DNA from: Lentilactobacillus raoultii
GTDB lineage: Bacteria; Bacillota; Bacilli; Lactobacillales; Lactobacillaceae
Assembly (NCBI RefSeq): GCF_900411375.1
Contig: NZ_LS423005.1
Location: 1 to 64,000, forward strand
DNA length: 64,000 nt
Reading direction: 5' to 3'
Shown here one piece after another: positions 35,120 to 46,173 of this stretch. Numbering within the stretch: the first letter of the stretch is position 1; every line of letters starts with the position of its first letter. The position numbers and the translations under genes are program-made. The notes below the pieces were generated by a model that was given only the letters and a program-made list of their open reading frames with translations, did not search any database and was not told where the DNA came from.

Positions 35120-36496
35120 ATGGCAACAAAAAATACGATCATTTTGGCAGCTGGTAAAGGGACACGAATGAAGTCCAAACTTTACAAGGTCCTTCATCGA
35201 TTGTGCGGTAAAACAATGGTTGATCATGTTTTAACTCAAGTTGAAAAAGCCCATATGGACCACATTATTACGGTGGTTGGATTTGGTGCCGATGCGGTCC
35301 GTGATAATCTTGGCAATCGAACTGAGTATGCGGTTCAAGAAAAGCAACTTGGTACGGGTCATGCGGTTTTGCAGGCTGAATCATTACTGGGTAAACTGGA
35401 CGGGATGACGATGGTGGTAAGTGGTGATACACCCTTATTGACGGCCCAAACTTTTGAAAATTTGTTTACCTATCATCAAAATAAAAAAGCCAAAGCAACA
35501 ATTCTAACATCAATGGCACCGGATCCAACGAGTTACGGTCGAATTGTTCGTAATGATTTGGGAATTGTTGAAAAAATTGTTGAACAAAAGGATGCAACGA
35601 CTGAAGAACAGGCCATTCATGAGATCAACACTGGGGTTTACGTGTTTGATAATCAAGCGTTATTTGAAGCACTTCACAAAATTAATAATCATAATGCGCA
35701 AGGCGAGTACTACTTAACCGATGTCATTGAAGTGCTTAAGTCAGAAGGCGAAACGATTGCAGCTTACCGGATGGCAAATTTTGATGAGTCAATGGGGGTT
35801 AATGACCGGATTGCGTTGGCTCGAGCTACTAAAATTATGCAAGCCAGAATCAATCGCCAGCACATGCAGGCTGGTGTTTCAATGATTGATCCGGAACGGG
35901 CTTACATTGATGTTGGGGTCAAAATCGGGGCTGATACCGTGATCGAGCCCGGTGTGCAATTAAAGGGCACAACGACGATTGGCAATGATTGTTATATCGG
36001 AGCCGGTTCTGAAATTCGAGATTCCGTTATTCATGATCATGTCACCGTGACCTCTTCTCTGATTGAAAGTTCAGAGATGTCGGCCCATTCTGATATTGGT
36101 CCTAACAGTCACCTTCGACCGGGGGCACTGATTGGTAAACACGTTCACCTTGGCAACTTTGTCGAAGTTAAAAAGGCTTCCATCGGTGAAGGAACCAAGG
36201 TTGGCCATCTCACTTACGTTGGAAATGCTAAGTTGGGTAAGAATATCAACGTTGGTTGCGGTGTAATCTTTGTTAATTACGACGGTGCCAGAAAGCATGA
36301 GACGACGGTTGGTGATGATTCCTTTATTGGCAGCAACGCCAATCTAATTGCGCCACTTGAGATTGCTGATCATTCCTTTATCGCCGCAGGATCGACCATT
36401 AACCGGCCAATAAACCGATACGATATGGCAATTGCCAGGTCTCGTCAGACCAATAAGCCGGGTTATTTTAAAAAATTACCGTATCAAAAGGATTAA
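35120..36496 (+). CDS. glmU: Bifunctional UDP-GlcNAc pyrophosphorylase / glucosamine-1-phosphate acetyltransferase
   Basis: 458 aa. N-terminal nucleotidyltransferase ([32 protein letters not shown]) and C-terminal left-handed beta-helix of hexapeptide repeats (about 250-450), including the acetyltransferase His region [20 protein letters not shown]. Makes UDP-GlcNAc for peptidoglycan in two steps. ATG 35120 follows GAGGAGAAG. It uses the same UDP-GlcNAc route as murA (44365). No terminator before prs, so the two are likely co-transcribed. Confidence 0.97.
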   Translation: MATKNTIILAAGKGTRMKSKLYKVLHRLCGKTMVDHVLTQVEKAHMDHIITVVGFGADAVRDNLGNRTEYAVQEKQLGTGHAVLQAESLLGKLDGMTMVVSGDTPLLTAQTFENLFTYHQNKKAKATILTSMAPDPTSYGRIVRNDLGIVEKIVEQKDATTEEQAIHEINTGVYVFDNQALFEALHKINNHNAQGEYYLTDVIEVLKSEGETIAAYRMANFDESMGVNDRIALARATKIMQARINRQHMQAGVSMIDPERAYIDVGVKIGADTVIEPGVQLKGTTTIGNDCYIGAGSEIRDSVIHDHVTVTSSLIESSEMSAHSDIGPNSHLRPGALIGKHVHLGNFVEVKKASIGEGTKVGHLTYVGNAKLGKNINVGCGVIFVNYDGARKHETTVGDDSFIGSNANLIAPLEIADHSFIAAGSTINRPINRYDMAIARSRQTNKPGYFKKLPYQKD

Positions 36497-36557
36497 ACCT
36501 GATTTTTCCACTTGAAACATTGTATAATTAAGTTAGAAAAATGGAATGGAGGATCAT

Positions 36558-37538
36558 ATGGCTCGGCAATATTTTGATTCTAAATTAAAAATCTTCGCGT
36601 TGAATTCTAACCGCCCTTTGGCAGAAAAAATTGCGAAAACGGTGGGCGTGCCACTTGGAAAAACGTCTGTTGATCGTTTTAGTGATGGCGAAATTCGAAT
36701 TAACATCGAGGAAAGTATTCGTGGTGACAATATTTTTATCATTCAATCCACTTCTGCGCCGGTTAATGACAATTTGATGGAATTACTTATTATGGTAGAT
36801 GCATTGAGGCGAGCTAGTGCCGGCACGATTAACGTCGTAATTCCTTATTATGGTTATGCTCGTCAGGATCGTAAAGCGCGCTCACGTGAGCCAATCACCG
36901 CTAAGCTGGTCGCAAATATGATTCAAAAGGACGGTGTTGATCGGGTTGTCACGCTTGATTTACACGCAGCCCAGATTCAGGGCTTCTTTGATATTCCAGT
37001 CGATCACTTAATGGGAGCACCTTTGTTAGCTGATCATTTTATCAAAGAGGGCTTTGGCAGTGACGATGTTGTTGTCTCTCCAGATCATGGTGGTGTTTCG
37101 CGAGCGAGAGCCTTGGCTGAATTTTTAAAGTCACCGATTGCCATTATTGATAAGCGTCGGCCAAGAGCCAACGTTGCTGAAATTATGAATATTATCGGTG
37201 ACGTGGCCGGTAAACGGTGCTTAATGATTGACGATATGATTGATACAGCCGGAACGATTACCTTGGGTGCCCAGGCATTGATGGATGCCGGCGCAAAGGA
37301 AGTTTACGCTTGTTGTACCCATCCTGTTTTATCAGGGCCGGCAATTGAGCGGATTAAGCAGTCACCAATCAAACAATTAGTGGTCACGGATACCATTCAG
37401 TTGCCAGCTGAAAAACGGATTGACAAGATTCAACAGGTTTCGGTAGGCCCATTAATTGGTGATGCAATTAAGCGGATTAATGAAAATAAACCGGTTAGTC
37501 CATTGTTTAATAACCGGTTTCGTGGTGATAATGATTAA
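36558..37538 (+). CDS. prs: Ribose-phosphate pyrophosphokinase (PRPP synthetase)
   Basis: 326 aa. Makes PRPP from ribose 5-phosphate and ATP for purine, pyrimidine, His and Trp synthesis. Marks: [33 protein letters not shown], the metal/ATP site [18 protein letters not shown], and PRPP loop [12 protein letters not shown]. The first ATG (36546) is part of the ribosome site GGAGG (36548-36552); ATG 36558 starts the protein. A TATAAT box lies at 36523-36528. Stop overlaps the next ATG (TAATG). Confidence 0.97.
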   Translation: MARQYFDSKLKIFALNSNRPLAEKIAKTVGVPLGKTSVDRFSDGEIRINIEESIRGDNIFIIQSTSAPVNDNLMELLIMVDALRRASAGTINVVIPYYGYARQDRKARSREPITAKLVANMIQKDGVDRVVTLDLHAAQIQGFFDIPVDHLMGAPLLADHFIKEGFGSDDVVVSPDHGGVSRARALAEFLKSPIAIIDKRRPRANVAEIMNIIGDVAGKRCLMIDDMIDTAGTITLGAQALMDAGAKEVYACCTHPVLSGPAIERIKQSPIKQLVVTDTIQLPAEKRIDKIQQVSVGPLIGDAIKRINENKPVSPLFNNRFRGDND

Positions 37539-37909
37539 TGATTGATTGGTTAAAGCAGCGACCGGCTTCAGCAGGGATTATTCTGGTAACTCTCTTGAAC
37601 GTCACGACAATTTTAAGTGGTTTATCAATGATGGTCATCGGTAACTTTGACTTTTTGATTGGTCTCTTTTTACTAGTACTGGCTTCTATTTTCATTGTTG
37701 GATCAGGGCATTTATTTACTGGTTGGCGGTTTTTTTCAAAGAAGAAAACGGATTTGGAAAATGAAAATATGCCTAAGCACCCAGCAGCCAAAGATGTCGC
37801 CTCAATTAAAAATCAACCGATTAAAGTGAATCGGCATGCCCGTTTTTGTTTAAGGGTTGGTGGCTTTTTAGTTGTGTTGGGGATTGTCTTAACAAGCATT
37901 GTATCGTAA
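37538..37909 (+). CDS. Small membrane protein (DUF3899-like)
   Basis: 123 aa, overlapping the prs stop by one base, so it is translationally coupled. Three hydrophobic segments (about 10-30, 34-58 and 98-120) with a conserved-looking GSGHLFTGWRFFSKKK loop. It resembles small DUF3899 proteins of lactobacilli, which have no known function; this assignment is from memory and tentative. It ends the purR-glmU-prs unit and is followed by a strong terminator. Confidence 0.75.
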   Translation: MIDWLKQRPASAGIILVTLLNVTTILSGLSMMVIGNFDFLIGLFLLVLASIFIVGSGHLFTGWRFFSKKKTDLENENMPKHPAAKDVASIKNQPIKVNRHARFCLRVGGFLVVLGIVLTSIVS

Positions 37910-37927
37910 ATAAAAAATCAAAGAAGA

Positions 37928-37987
37928 AAGCCCAACGGCCGGTGATTGGCATCAAATTGCTTATCACACTGGTCGTTGGGCTTTTGC
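37928..37987. terminator. Bidirectional terminator
   Basis: AAGCCCAACGRCCRGTGAT-type arms pair across a long stem (AAAGCCCAACG/CGTTGGGCTTTT, continuing with GGCCGGTG/CACTGGTC), with A- and T-rich ends. Shared by the rightward prs unit and the leftward HAD gene. Confidence 0.9.
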
Positions 37988-38006
37988 TAAATCCTGTTAG
38001 CTATTT

Positions 38007-38813
38007 TTAAAGTAGCCATTTTTTAATCGCGTAAGCCACCCCATCTTCTGAGTTGGGCTTTGTTACGAAAGAAGCGGCCTGTTTGACGTCGTCAATCGCA
38101 TTCCCCATCGCAACTCCGAAGCCGGCATACTTGATCATCGTCAAGTCGTTTCCCTGATCACCAATAGCCATTACATTCTCAGAAGAAAAGCCTAAGTCGG
38201 TGGTTAATGCTTGAAGCGCGGTTCCTTTACTGGCGTTTTGGTTCATTAGCTCAATAAAAAACGGCTCACTTTGAACAATGTACAGTTTATCGCGCAGTTC
38301 TTGTGGGATCTGATTGTTTGCCTGAGTGATCAGCTTTGGAAAATCAACAAACATGGCTTTTGAAATGACTAGGTCGGTTTGAATTTCTTCCGGTGTTCTG
38401 AATTTAATCGGTAGACGTACCAGGTAACTTTCGCCAATGCTGTAAGGACTTAGATCCCGATTAAAAACGTAAATCGCATCCATCGTCTCAAATTGGTAAT
38501 GGACGCCAAGTTTTCTGGCAAGCATCTCAGTCTCTAAAAAATCATTGCGGGTTAGTGTTTGATGAGTAATGACCTTTCCACTCAGATTTTGAGACATTGC
38601 GCCATTAAAGGTAATCGCGTATTCATTTGAACCGTTGATGCTTAACGCGTCTAAATAAGGCTTAACACCACTCAAAGGTCGGCCCGTGCAAAGGATAACT
38701 TTGATTCCTTTTTGTCGGGCAGCGGTAATCGCATCAATGGTTGGCTGAGCCAGACGATTTTTTTCGTTTAGCAGCGTGCCGTCAATGTCGATTGCGATGA
38801 TTTTAATGTCCAT
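38007..38813 (-). CDS. Cof-type HAD-IIB sugar-phosphate phosphatase
   Basis: 268 aa. HAD motif I IAIDIDGTLLNE (nucleophile Asp9, acid Asp11), motif II ILCTGRPLSGV, and motifs III/IV near the C-terminus (MAIGDQGNDLTMI), with the type IIB cap between. Such enzymes dephosphorylate sugar phosphates, flavin or pyridoxal phosphate; the substrate is unknown. ATG 38813 follows AAAGGAGAAT. It is 19 bases after the HD-domain gene on the same strand and probably in one transcript with it and the lipoate-type gene. Confidence 0.9.
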   Translation of the reverse strand: MDIKIIAIDIDGTLLNEKNRLAQPTIDAITAARQKGIKVILCTGRPLSGVKPYLDALSINGSNEYAITFNGAMSQNLSGKVITHQTLTRNDFLETEMLARKLGVHYQFETMDAIYVFNRDLSPYSIGESYLVRLPIKFRTPEEIQTDLVISKAMFVDFPKLITQANNQIPQELRDKLYIVQSEPFFIELMNQNASKGTALQALTTDLGFSSENVMAIGDQGNDLTMIKYAGFGVAMGNAIDDVKQAASFVTKPNSEDGVAYAIKKWLL

Positions 38814-38832
38814 AAAAATTCTCCTTTAAACA

Positions 38833-40167
38833 TTAGTTAATTAGTTTACCGTTGTGAATGTGACCCTTGAATTCTTCATACTCTGGTTCAAAGAGATCAA
38901 CGTTTTTAGCGGGCTGAAGGACCTCGCGGGGGAAGAAGAAACGATTATCGCCAGTTTGACGGTCCGAAATGGCTGCCACAAGTGGACTGACCGTTGAAAG
39001 ATCGACTAAGCTGCCATCGTCCTGCATTAATTCAATCTGCTTTTTACCAGGGCGATAAGCGTCATAAGGTAAATCAAAGCTGTTATCGGTAGCCGTATAA
39101 TAATCAGGATTAAATCCGGATTGTTCGATGATTTTACGTAACCGTGGTAACAGTGATTCAGTTGTTTGGTCATATTTAACAGATTTTAAGGGTTTACGAT
39201 CAATGAATCGAGTTGCCAAATTACTCAAAATATCGTCTGGATAACGTTTCCAGTGAATGAAATAGGTGTTTAAAACGCCATCGTCCAGCTGCAGGTAATC
39301 ATCCAAGTTGAATTCACCTTTTAGGAAAGGTAATAGTAAGTATGGCGTTGTTGGCCCATTTTGGGTGGTTTCAGCGAAAATTACCCGCGCCCGTCTTAAT
39401 AACCGGTTCAAAACGACCTCCATTGCCCGCGATACGGGATGAAAGTAAACCTGCTGGTACATTTGAAATCGACTGACGATGTAATCTTCAACAGCGTGCA
39501 TGCCACTCATTTCAAAACAAATCCCGTCTCGATAGGGCCGCATGACTTCCAAGATTCTGGAAAGGTCAAAAGTGCCATATTTAACGCCGGTATTGTATGC
39601 GTCTCGTAACAGATAATCCATCCGATCGGCATCCAGTTGACTGGAAATCATTTCGACAACTTGTTTGTTTGGATAAGTCTTGTTAATCACACTGGCTACC
39701 TGACGGGGGAAGTCTGGACTGACACGTGTCAGGATGTGGTTGATTTCAGTTGAATCAGATGTGATAATTGCTTGGGTAATTTTTTCGTGATTCGTTCCAA
39801 AAATATGCTCAAAGGTATGAGAGTAGGCACCATGCCCAATATCATGAAGTAGGGCGGCACATAACACAACCAAATCTTCGCTTGGATTCCATAAGCCATC
39901 ACCCGGCTGTGTGGAAAGAAAGTTTTTTTCGAAGGATTCAATAATTCGTCTGGCAATTTCATAGACACCCAAAGAATGTGAAAATCGTGAATGTTCGGCG
40001 CCGTGAAAGATTAATGAAGTTGTACCAAGCTGATGAACTCGTCTGAGACGCTGAAATTCAGTTGAATTAATTAAATCTAAAATGACTTGATATTTGACGT
40101 AAACGTAATTATGAACGGGATCACGAAAAACTTTTTCCCGTTTTAATTGTTGATGAGCGTAATCCAA
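38833..40167 (-). CDS. HD-domain nucleotide hydrolase (dNTPase/SAMHD1-like)
   Basis: 444 aa. Family start FRDPVHNYVYVKYQVILDLI, the HD motif in HSRFSHSLGVYEIARR and ALLHDIGHGAYSHTFEH, and SSQLDADRMDYLLRDAYNTG are diagnostic of the YwfO/SAMHD1-like group that removes triphosphate from dNTPs. Metal ligands His and His-Asp pairs are intact. TTG 40167 follows GGAGGG at 6 bases. It is next to a LipL-type gene, as ywfO is near ywfL in Bacillus, which supports both names. Confidence 0.9.
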   Translation of the reverse strand: MDYAHQQLKREKVFRDPVHNYVYVKYQVILDLINSTEFQRLRRVHQLGTTSLIFHGAEHSRFSHSLGVYEIARRIIESFEKNFLSTQPGDGLWNPSEDLVVLCAALLHDIGHGAYSHTFEHIFGTNHEKITQAIITSDSTEINHILTRVSPDFPRQVASVINKTYPNKQVVEMISSQLDADRMDYLLRDAYNTGVKYGTFDLSRILEVMRPYRDGICFEMSGMHAVEDYIVSRFQMYQQVYFHPVSRAMEVVLNRLLRRARVIFAETTQNGPTTPYLLLPFLKGEFNLDDYLQLDDGVLNTYFIHWKRYPDDILSNLATRFIDRKPLKSVKYDQTTESLLPRLRKIIEQSGFNPDYYTATDNSFDLPYDAYRPGKKQIELMQDDGSLVDLSTVSPLVAAISDRQTGDNRFFFPREVLQPAKNVDLFEPEYEEFKGHIHNGKLIN

Positions 40168-40188
40168 AAATAACCCTCCATGGAAAAG

Positions 40189-41016
40189 TTAATGGCTGGG
40201 AAGCTGTTGATTTCTCAGCTGAATTTTTCTTAAATGTTTCTTTTGTAAATTTAAAAAGGTTTCGGAACTCAGAAGCTGGCGATCACCATCGAGATCCAAC
40301 GGGATTTGCTGCCGGCTGATACTGGTTAAAAAGTTTTGGGTGACGGTTTGAGAATTAATTGTTGGCAAACCGAGGGCCTCAATTGTGGTCATTGTTGTTT
40401 TGTCCACATGCGGGAAAGTCCATTGGCTTTGTGAGTACGCATCGCCTGCACGGTAAAAGTCAGCCACCACACTGCTTCTGGCATCCTGATCACCGGTAAC
40501 GCTTAAGTACAGCATGAGGACAACGGCATGATTGGTTCGGCGCTGGGCAATTCCGGCAATCTTTTGGCCATTCACACTCAGATCATATTTTCCGGGACAG
40601 TAGGAATTAGTGATTTCATAAGTCGCAATTTGAAGTGTCGGAAATGTTTGCTTGATTAAATTGGCAATCACTTCGTATGCATTGTCAACGGTTAATTTCT
40701 GTGGGCCATCCGGAATAAATAGTGAAATATTTAAGACTCCCGGATCACTGATAACAGCCAGGCCGCCGGAATTTCGTAAAAAATAATCATATTGGTGATG
40801 TGTCAGGCTGTTGAGCCCCGCTGATAATTTAGGTAAATGACGATCGTTAATCCCTAAAATTAAGGTGGGCTGATCCGTCGTCCAGAAATGAACAAATGGT
40901 CGTTGAAATTGATCACAATAATCCAACAGCGCGTTTGTATCCGCAAACGAAATCAACTTGTTCACTGGCGAATAGCGTCGTTTGATGACCGTTATCGGCG
41001 TATCGGTAAAAGGCAT
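40189..41016 (-). CDS. Lipoate/octanoate transferase family protein (LipL-like)
   Basis: 275 aa, biotin/lipoyl ligase fold. RNSGGLAVISDPGVLNISL is the acyl-binding region; NSYCPGKYDLSVNGQKIAG places a Cys where LipL/LipM octanoyltransferases of Bacillus have their nucleophile, together with the family Lys (GQKIAG). It most likely moves octanoyl or lipoyl groups between GcvH and dehydrogenase E2 subunits; a ligase activity is an alternative. The frame extends to ATG 41049, but GGAGGG with 5-base spacing precedes ATG 41016. No GcvH gene is in the window. Confidence 0.83.
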   Translation of the reverse strand: MPFTDTPITVIKRRYSPVNKLISFADTNALLDYCDQFQRPFVHFWTTDQPTLILGINDRHLPKLSAGLNSLTHHQYDYFLRNSGGLAVISDPGVLNISLFIPDGPQKLTVDNAYEVIANLIKQTFPTLQIATYEITNSYCPGKYDLSVNGQKIAGIAQRRTNHAVVLMLYLSVTGDQDARSSVVADFYRAGDAYSQSQWTFPHVDKTTMTTIEALGLPTINSQTVTQNFLTSISRQQIPLDLDGDRQLLSSETFLNLQKKHLRKIQLRNQQLPSH

Positions 41017-41201
41017 ATTTTCCCTCCATTCTGCTAACACACAACTCATTTAATTATAACAGAATCTAAGCCATTTTTCGCTTCACAGCCGATACTAATA
41101 ATAGTGGCATCATCGGATCAGGCAATTCAATTATGTGCACAAACCGACCGTTGGTTATATAATAATCTAATTAGAACAAGAAGAATTTAAGAAGGTGTAC
41201 T

Positions 41202-41636
41202 ATGGATAATTTAGCAACTGGGGTTCCGGTTCAGATTCACTTGGAAACAAATATTTTGCAGAATGGTGAGACTTCGAATTTTGTGTTTGATGCAACGGGA
41301 CAACTAGTTCAGGTAGGAACGTCAATCTACATTCGTTATCAGGAAGAAACTGATGACGGATCCGTTCCCGTAACAATTAAATTAATGGAGAATGGAGATG
41401 TTAAGTTAACCCGTTCGGGCGAAAATCGCCTGCAGTTAATCTTTTCGGCTGGGAAGCGGGTGGCTGCCCGGTATCGGACGCCCTATGGTCAGCTGGAAGT
41501 CCAAACGGTGACTTCCTCACTGGACATGGAGATTCTTAACCAGCCATTAAGAGGAACGGTCGGCATTGATTATCTGCTATATGCTGGAAGTGATTTATTA
41601 GGGAAATACAATATTAGATTGCAATTTACAATTTAA
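41202..41636 (+). CDS. DUF1934 domain protein (YwiB-like)
   Basis: 144 aa, all-beta protein predicted to form a calycin-like barrel. Marks: GTSIYIRYQEETDDG, VTIKLMENGDVKLTRSGE and the C-terminal GTVGIDYLLYAGSDLLGKYNIRL. Function is unknown; the gene is near argS/rpoE in many Firmicutes, and here it precedes rpoE by 44 bases. ATG 41202 follows AGAAGGTG. Confidence 0.88.
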   Translation: MDNLATGVPVQIHLETNILQNGETSNFVFDATGQLVQVGTSIYIRYQEETDDGSVPVTIKLMENGDVKLTRSGENRLQLIFSAGKRVAARYRTPYGQLEVQTVTSSLDMEILNQPLRGTVGIDYLLYAGSDLLGKYNIRLQFTI

Positions 41637-41680
41637 TCGGGTATAGTAGTTTTTAGACTGTTGAAAGGACGTGTACCAGT

Positions 41681-42295
41681 TTGGAATTAGAAGTCTTTAA
41701 AGGCCAAAATAAAAGTGAACTATCGATGATTGAAGTTGCCCACGCAATTTTAGCAAAACGAGGCGATACCATGCCATTTGCTGATCTTGCTAATGCGGTA
41801 CAGGCTTATTTAGGCGATAGTAACAAAGAAATTCGAGATCGCTTGTCGCAATTCTATACTGATTTGAACGTTGACGGTAGCTTTATTTCACTTGGTGATA
41901 ATCTTTGGGGCTTACGAACATGGTACCCATACGAATCAATTGACGAAGCCACTGTTCATGCGGAAGATGAGGATGAAGATCGGCCAAAGCGCAAGAAGCG
42001 TAAGAAAGTTAATGCCTTTTTGGCAGATGCTTCAGATGATGACGATGTCATTGATTACGATGATGATGATCCCGAAGACGATGATGATTTCGATGAAGAT
42101 GAAGCTGATGATGACGATGAAGCGGCATCGGATGAAGATCTTGGCAAATACAATAAAGATTTGCAGGATATCGAAGACAATGCCGACGATCCGGATGATT
42201 CTGATTTACCAGACGGCATTGAGGGCCAACTTAATGAGTTGAGCGATGATGACGATTTTAATGACGACGATGACGATGATTCCGATTCAAAGTAA
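41681..42295 (+). CDS. rpoE: DNA-directed RNA polymerase delta subunit
   Basis: 204 aa. N-terminal winged-helix-like domain ([22 protein letters not shown], ending in [18 protein letters not shown], a family signature) followed after residue 85 by a disordered tail almost wholly Asp/Glu. Delta speeds RNA polymerase recycling and works with HelD (17784-20102). Start is TTG 41681; the ribosome site GAAAGGA (41663-41669) is at a rather long distance of 12 bases. The tail is encoded by GAT/GAC repeats, prone to length variation. Confidence 0.95.
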   Translation: MELEVFKGQNKSELSMIEVAHAILAKRGDTMPFADLANAVQAYLGDSNKEIRDRLSQFYTDLNVDGSFISLGDNLWGLRTWYPYESIDEATVHAEDEDEDRPKRKKRKKVNAFLADASDDDDVIDYDDDDPEDDDDFDEDEADDDDEAASDEDLGKYNKDLQDIEDNADDPDDSDLPDGIEGQLNELSDDDDFNDDDDDDSDSK

Positions 42296-42321
42296 AAGTA
42301 AGCTTGAGTTGAGGATTATTC

Positions 42322-44096
<1,775 letters not shown>

Positions 44097-44117
44097 TTTA
44101 GTTAATCATTAAGCTAA

Positions 44118-44168
44118 TCGACAGCCAACTGACAGAGTGATGTGACTCTCAGTTGGCTGTTTTTTGTT
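44118..44168 (+). terminator. Terminator after pyrG
   Basis: Stem ACAGCCAACTGA/TCAGTTGGCTGT continuing inward with GAGT/ACTC, followed by TTTTTT. Confidence 0.93.
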
Positions 44169-44364
44169 TAACCAGCCCTTAACCCTCAATTTCACAATTG
44201 AAACATGGTACACTAACTATAGCGACCAGTTGGGCATTCTTCAACTGTTTGAAATATTACAAATTGTATAATTCAAGTGAAGGTATTGTATTTTGATGCT
44301 ATTTTCTATAATATGTTTCATGACATGAAAAAATGTTCGAATGTAAAAAATGAGGAAAGTTTCA

Positions 44365-45651
44365 ATGAGCAAATTAATAGTAAATGGAGGGAACCGACTG
44401 TCTGGTGAGGTTTCAATCGGCGGTGCTAAAAATAGTACAGTTGCTTTGATTCCGGCTGCTATTTTGGCAGATACCCCAGTTAGATTTGATTCGGTTCCAG
44501 ATATTTTAGATGTCCATAATTTAATGCTGATATTAAAATCAATGAATGTTTCGTCAACTTTTAAGGGTGACGTGTTAACAATTGATCCAACAAATATTGT
44601 CGAAGCTCCTTTACCCAGTAAAGCCATCAAAAGTTTAAGAGCGTCTTACTATTTTATGGGGGCTTTACTAGGTAGGTTTCAACGGGCAGTAGTGAGCTTT
44701 CCCGGTGGTGACAATATCGGCCCGCGGCCCATTGACCAGCATATCAAGGCGTTTAAAGCATTGGGAGCAGAAGTCAGTGAAGTGGATGGCACCGTTACTA
44801 TTAAAACGGGGCCTAAGGGGTTACACGGTGCCCAGATTTTCTTGGACATTGTCTCAGTTGGTGCAACAATCAACACGATTTTAGCATCTGTTAAGGCTCC
44901 CGGGACAACGGTTATCGGTAACGCCGCTAAAGAACCTGAAATTATTGATATTGCGACTTTTCTTAATAACATGGGTGCAAACATCCGGGGTGCCGGGACG
45001 GACGTGATCCGGATTGAAGGTGTACCAACACTACAGGCAAAAAATACGCATACAATTATTCCGGATCGAATTGAAGCTGGCACGTACTTATCTTTAGCGG
45101 CAGCGATTGGGGATGGGGTTTTAATTACCAACATCATTCCAGAACATTTGGAATCATTTGTTGCCAAGTTGGAAGAGATGGGATGCGACTTGACGGTTTA
45201 TGAAGATAGTATTTATGTCGGACGATCTCAACATTTAAAACCAATTCGAATTAAAGTCATGCCATATCCGGGATTTGCAACTGATTTGCAGCAACCGATC
45301 ACGCCATTGCTCTTTAAAGCAGACGGCCGAAGTGTCATTATTGATACGATTTATCCACAACGGATTAAACATATTTCTCAACTTAATAAGTTGGGTGGGC
45401 GAATTAAGTCCAAAGATACCGATGAGGGCATCATCGTTGTTGACAATTCACCACATTTAAAGGGAGCAAAGGTCGATGCTGGCGAAATTCGGGCTGGTGC
45501 CTCCTTGCTGATCGCTGGCTTAATGGCAGATGGTGTCACAGAGATTTCGCATGCCGAAAATATTATGCGTGGCTATGGCAGCCTGGTTGATAAATTGACT
45601 GGTCTGGGTGCTGATGTTAAGCTAAGTGTTGAGGACGAAGAACGCGTTTGA
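44365..45651 (+). CDS. murA: UDP-GlcNAc 1-carboxyvinyltransferase with Asp at the catalytic Cys position
   Basis: 428 aa. First committed step of peptidoglycan synthesis: transfers enolpyruvate from PEP to UDP-GlcNAc. KNSTVALIPAAIL near the N-terminus, the PGG loop region (residues 113-125) and the C-terminal SHAENIMRGYGSLVDKL are clear. The loop reads PGGDNIGPRPID: residue 116 is Asp (GAC at 44710-44712), where most MurA proteins have the Cys that fosfomycin alkylates. Asp in this place is known to keep activity and give fosfomycin resistance (for example mycobacteria). ATG 44365 follows GAGGAAAG; the upstream ATG 44350 lies in front of it. Confidence 0.95.
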   Translation: MSKLIVNGGNRLSGEVSIGGAKNSTVALIPAAILADTPVRFDSVPDILDVHNLMLILKSMNVSSTFKGDVLTIDPTNIVEAPLPSKAIKSLRASYYFMGALLGRFQRAVVSFPGGDNIGPRPIDQHIKAFKALGAEVSEVDGTVTIKTGPKGLHGAQIFLDIVSVGATINTILASVKAPGTTVIGNAAKEPEIIDIATFLNNMGANIRGAGTDVIRIEGVPTLQAKNTHTIIPDRIEAGTYLSLAAAIGDGVLITNIIPEHLESFVAKLEEMGCDLTVYEDSIYVGRSQHLKPIRIKVMPYPGFATDLQQPITPLLFKADGRSVIIDTIYPQRIKHISQLNKLGGRIKSKDTDEGIIVVDNSPHLKGAKVDAGEIRAGASLLIAGLMADGVTEISHAENIMRGYGSLVDKLTGLGADVKLSVEDEERV

Positions 45652-45703
45652 AAATCATGCAATCAACTTTTTGTGATTGATGTAAGGATTTATCGAAAGA
45701 TCG

Positions 45704-45732
45704 TTGATTGGAATAAATAAGTGTGGTACACT
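45704..45732 (+). promoter_or_regulatory. rpmE2 promoter
   Basis: TTGATT (45704-45709), 17-base spacer, TACACT (45727-45732), 66 bases before the L31 start. Confidence 0.7.
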
Positions 45733-45798
45733 AACAAGGTTGACTAATCGATAATCTCTGGGCCATCATATTGACTCAGGGCAAAGGAGCGATATATT

Positions 45799-46050
45799 AT
45801 GAAAAAAGGAATTCATCCAGATTATCATCAAGTTGTATTTCAAGATTCAAGTACTGGCTTTAAGTTTTTATCAGGCTCAACTAAGACTTCTGATGAAACC
45901 ATTGAATGGGAAGATGGCAAGACGTATCCATTGATTCGTGTTGAAATTTCATCTGATTCTCATCCATTCTACACGGGAAAGCAAAAGTTTACCCAGGCCG
46001 ATGGTGCTGTGGATCGATTCAACAAGAAATATGGTTTTTCAAACAACTAA
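45799..46050 (+). CDS. rpmE2: 50S ribosomal protein L31 type B
   Basis: 83 aa. Start [16 protein letters not shown] and [12 protein letters not shown] are typical. It has no cysteines, so it is the zinc-free (C-) type B form, longer than the zinc-binding type. Placement after murA mirrors the murA-rho-rpmE order of Bacillus, without rho. In some bacteria the zinc-free form is made under zinc starvation; many lactobacilli, as I recall, have only this form. ATG 45799 follows AAAGGAGCG. Confidence 0.97.
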   Translation: MKKGIHPDYHQVVFQDSSTGFKFLSGSTKTSDETIEWEDGKTYPLIRVEISSDSHPFYTGKQKFTQADGAVDRFNKKYGFSNN

Positions 46051-46061
46051 TATTAGTTAAA

Positions 46062-46102
46062 AGATTGGTGGCAGAAAATTATTTTTGCTTCCAATCTTTT
46101 TT
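46062..46102 (+). terminator. Terminator after rpmE2
   Basis: Stem GATTGG/CCAATC with inner GCAGAAAA/TTTTTGC pairing, followed by TTTTTT. Confidence 0.85.
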
Positions 46103-46120
46103 ATTAATTATTGATAAGTT

Positions 46121-46167
46121 AAAAAGCGCCCGTCAAAAAGCAGTCACCTCTTTTTTGGCGGGCGCTG
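46121..46167. terminator. Bidirectional terminator after the MFS gene
   Basis: AGCGCCCGTCAAAAA pairs with TTTTTGGCGGGCGCT around GCAGTCACCTC; on the minus strand it is followed by TTTTTAAC. Ends the leftward MFS transcript. Confidence 0.88.
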
Positions 46168-46173
46168 AATAAA

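Noticed and set aside
41871-42242. Plus-strand frame in rpoE giving a Met-rich product, and the GAT/GAC repeat as a possible satellite
   Set aside because: The repeat is the acidic tail of the delta subunit; the Met-rich product is simply its +1/+2 frame.
44679-45167. Long open frame on the minus strand inside murA
   Set aside because: It is opposite a clear MurA coding sequence, has no ribosome site and no family marks; a shadow of codon use.
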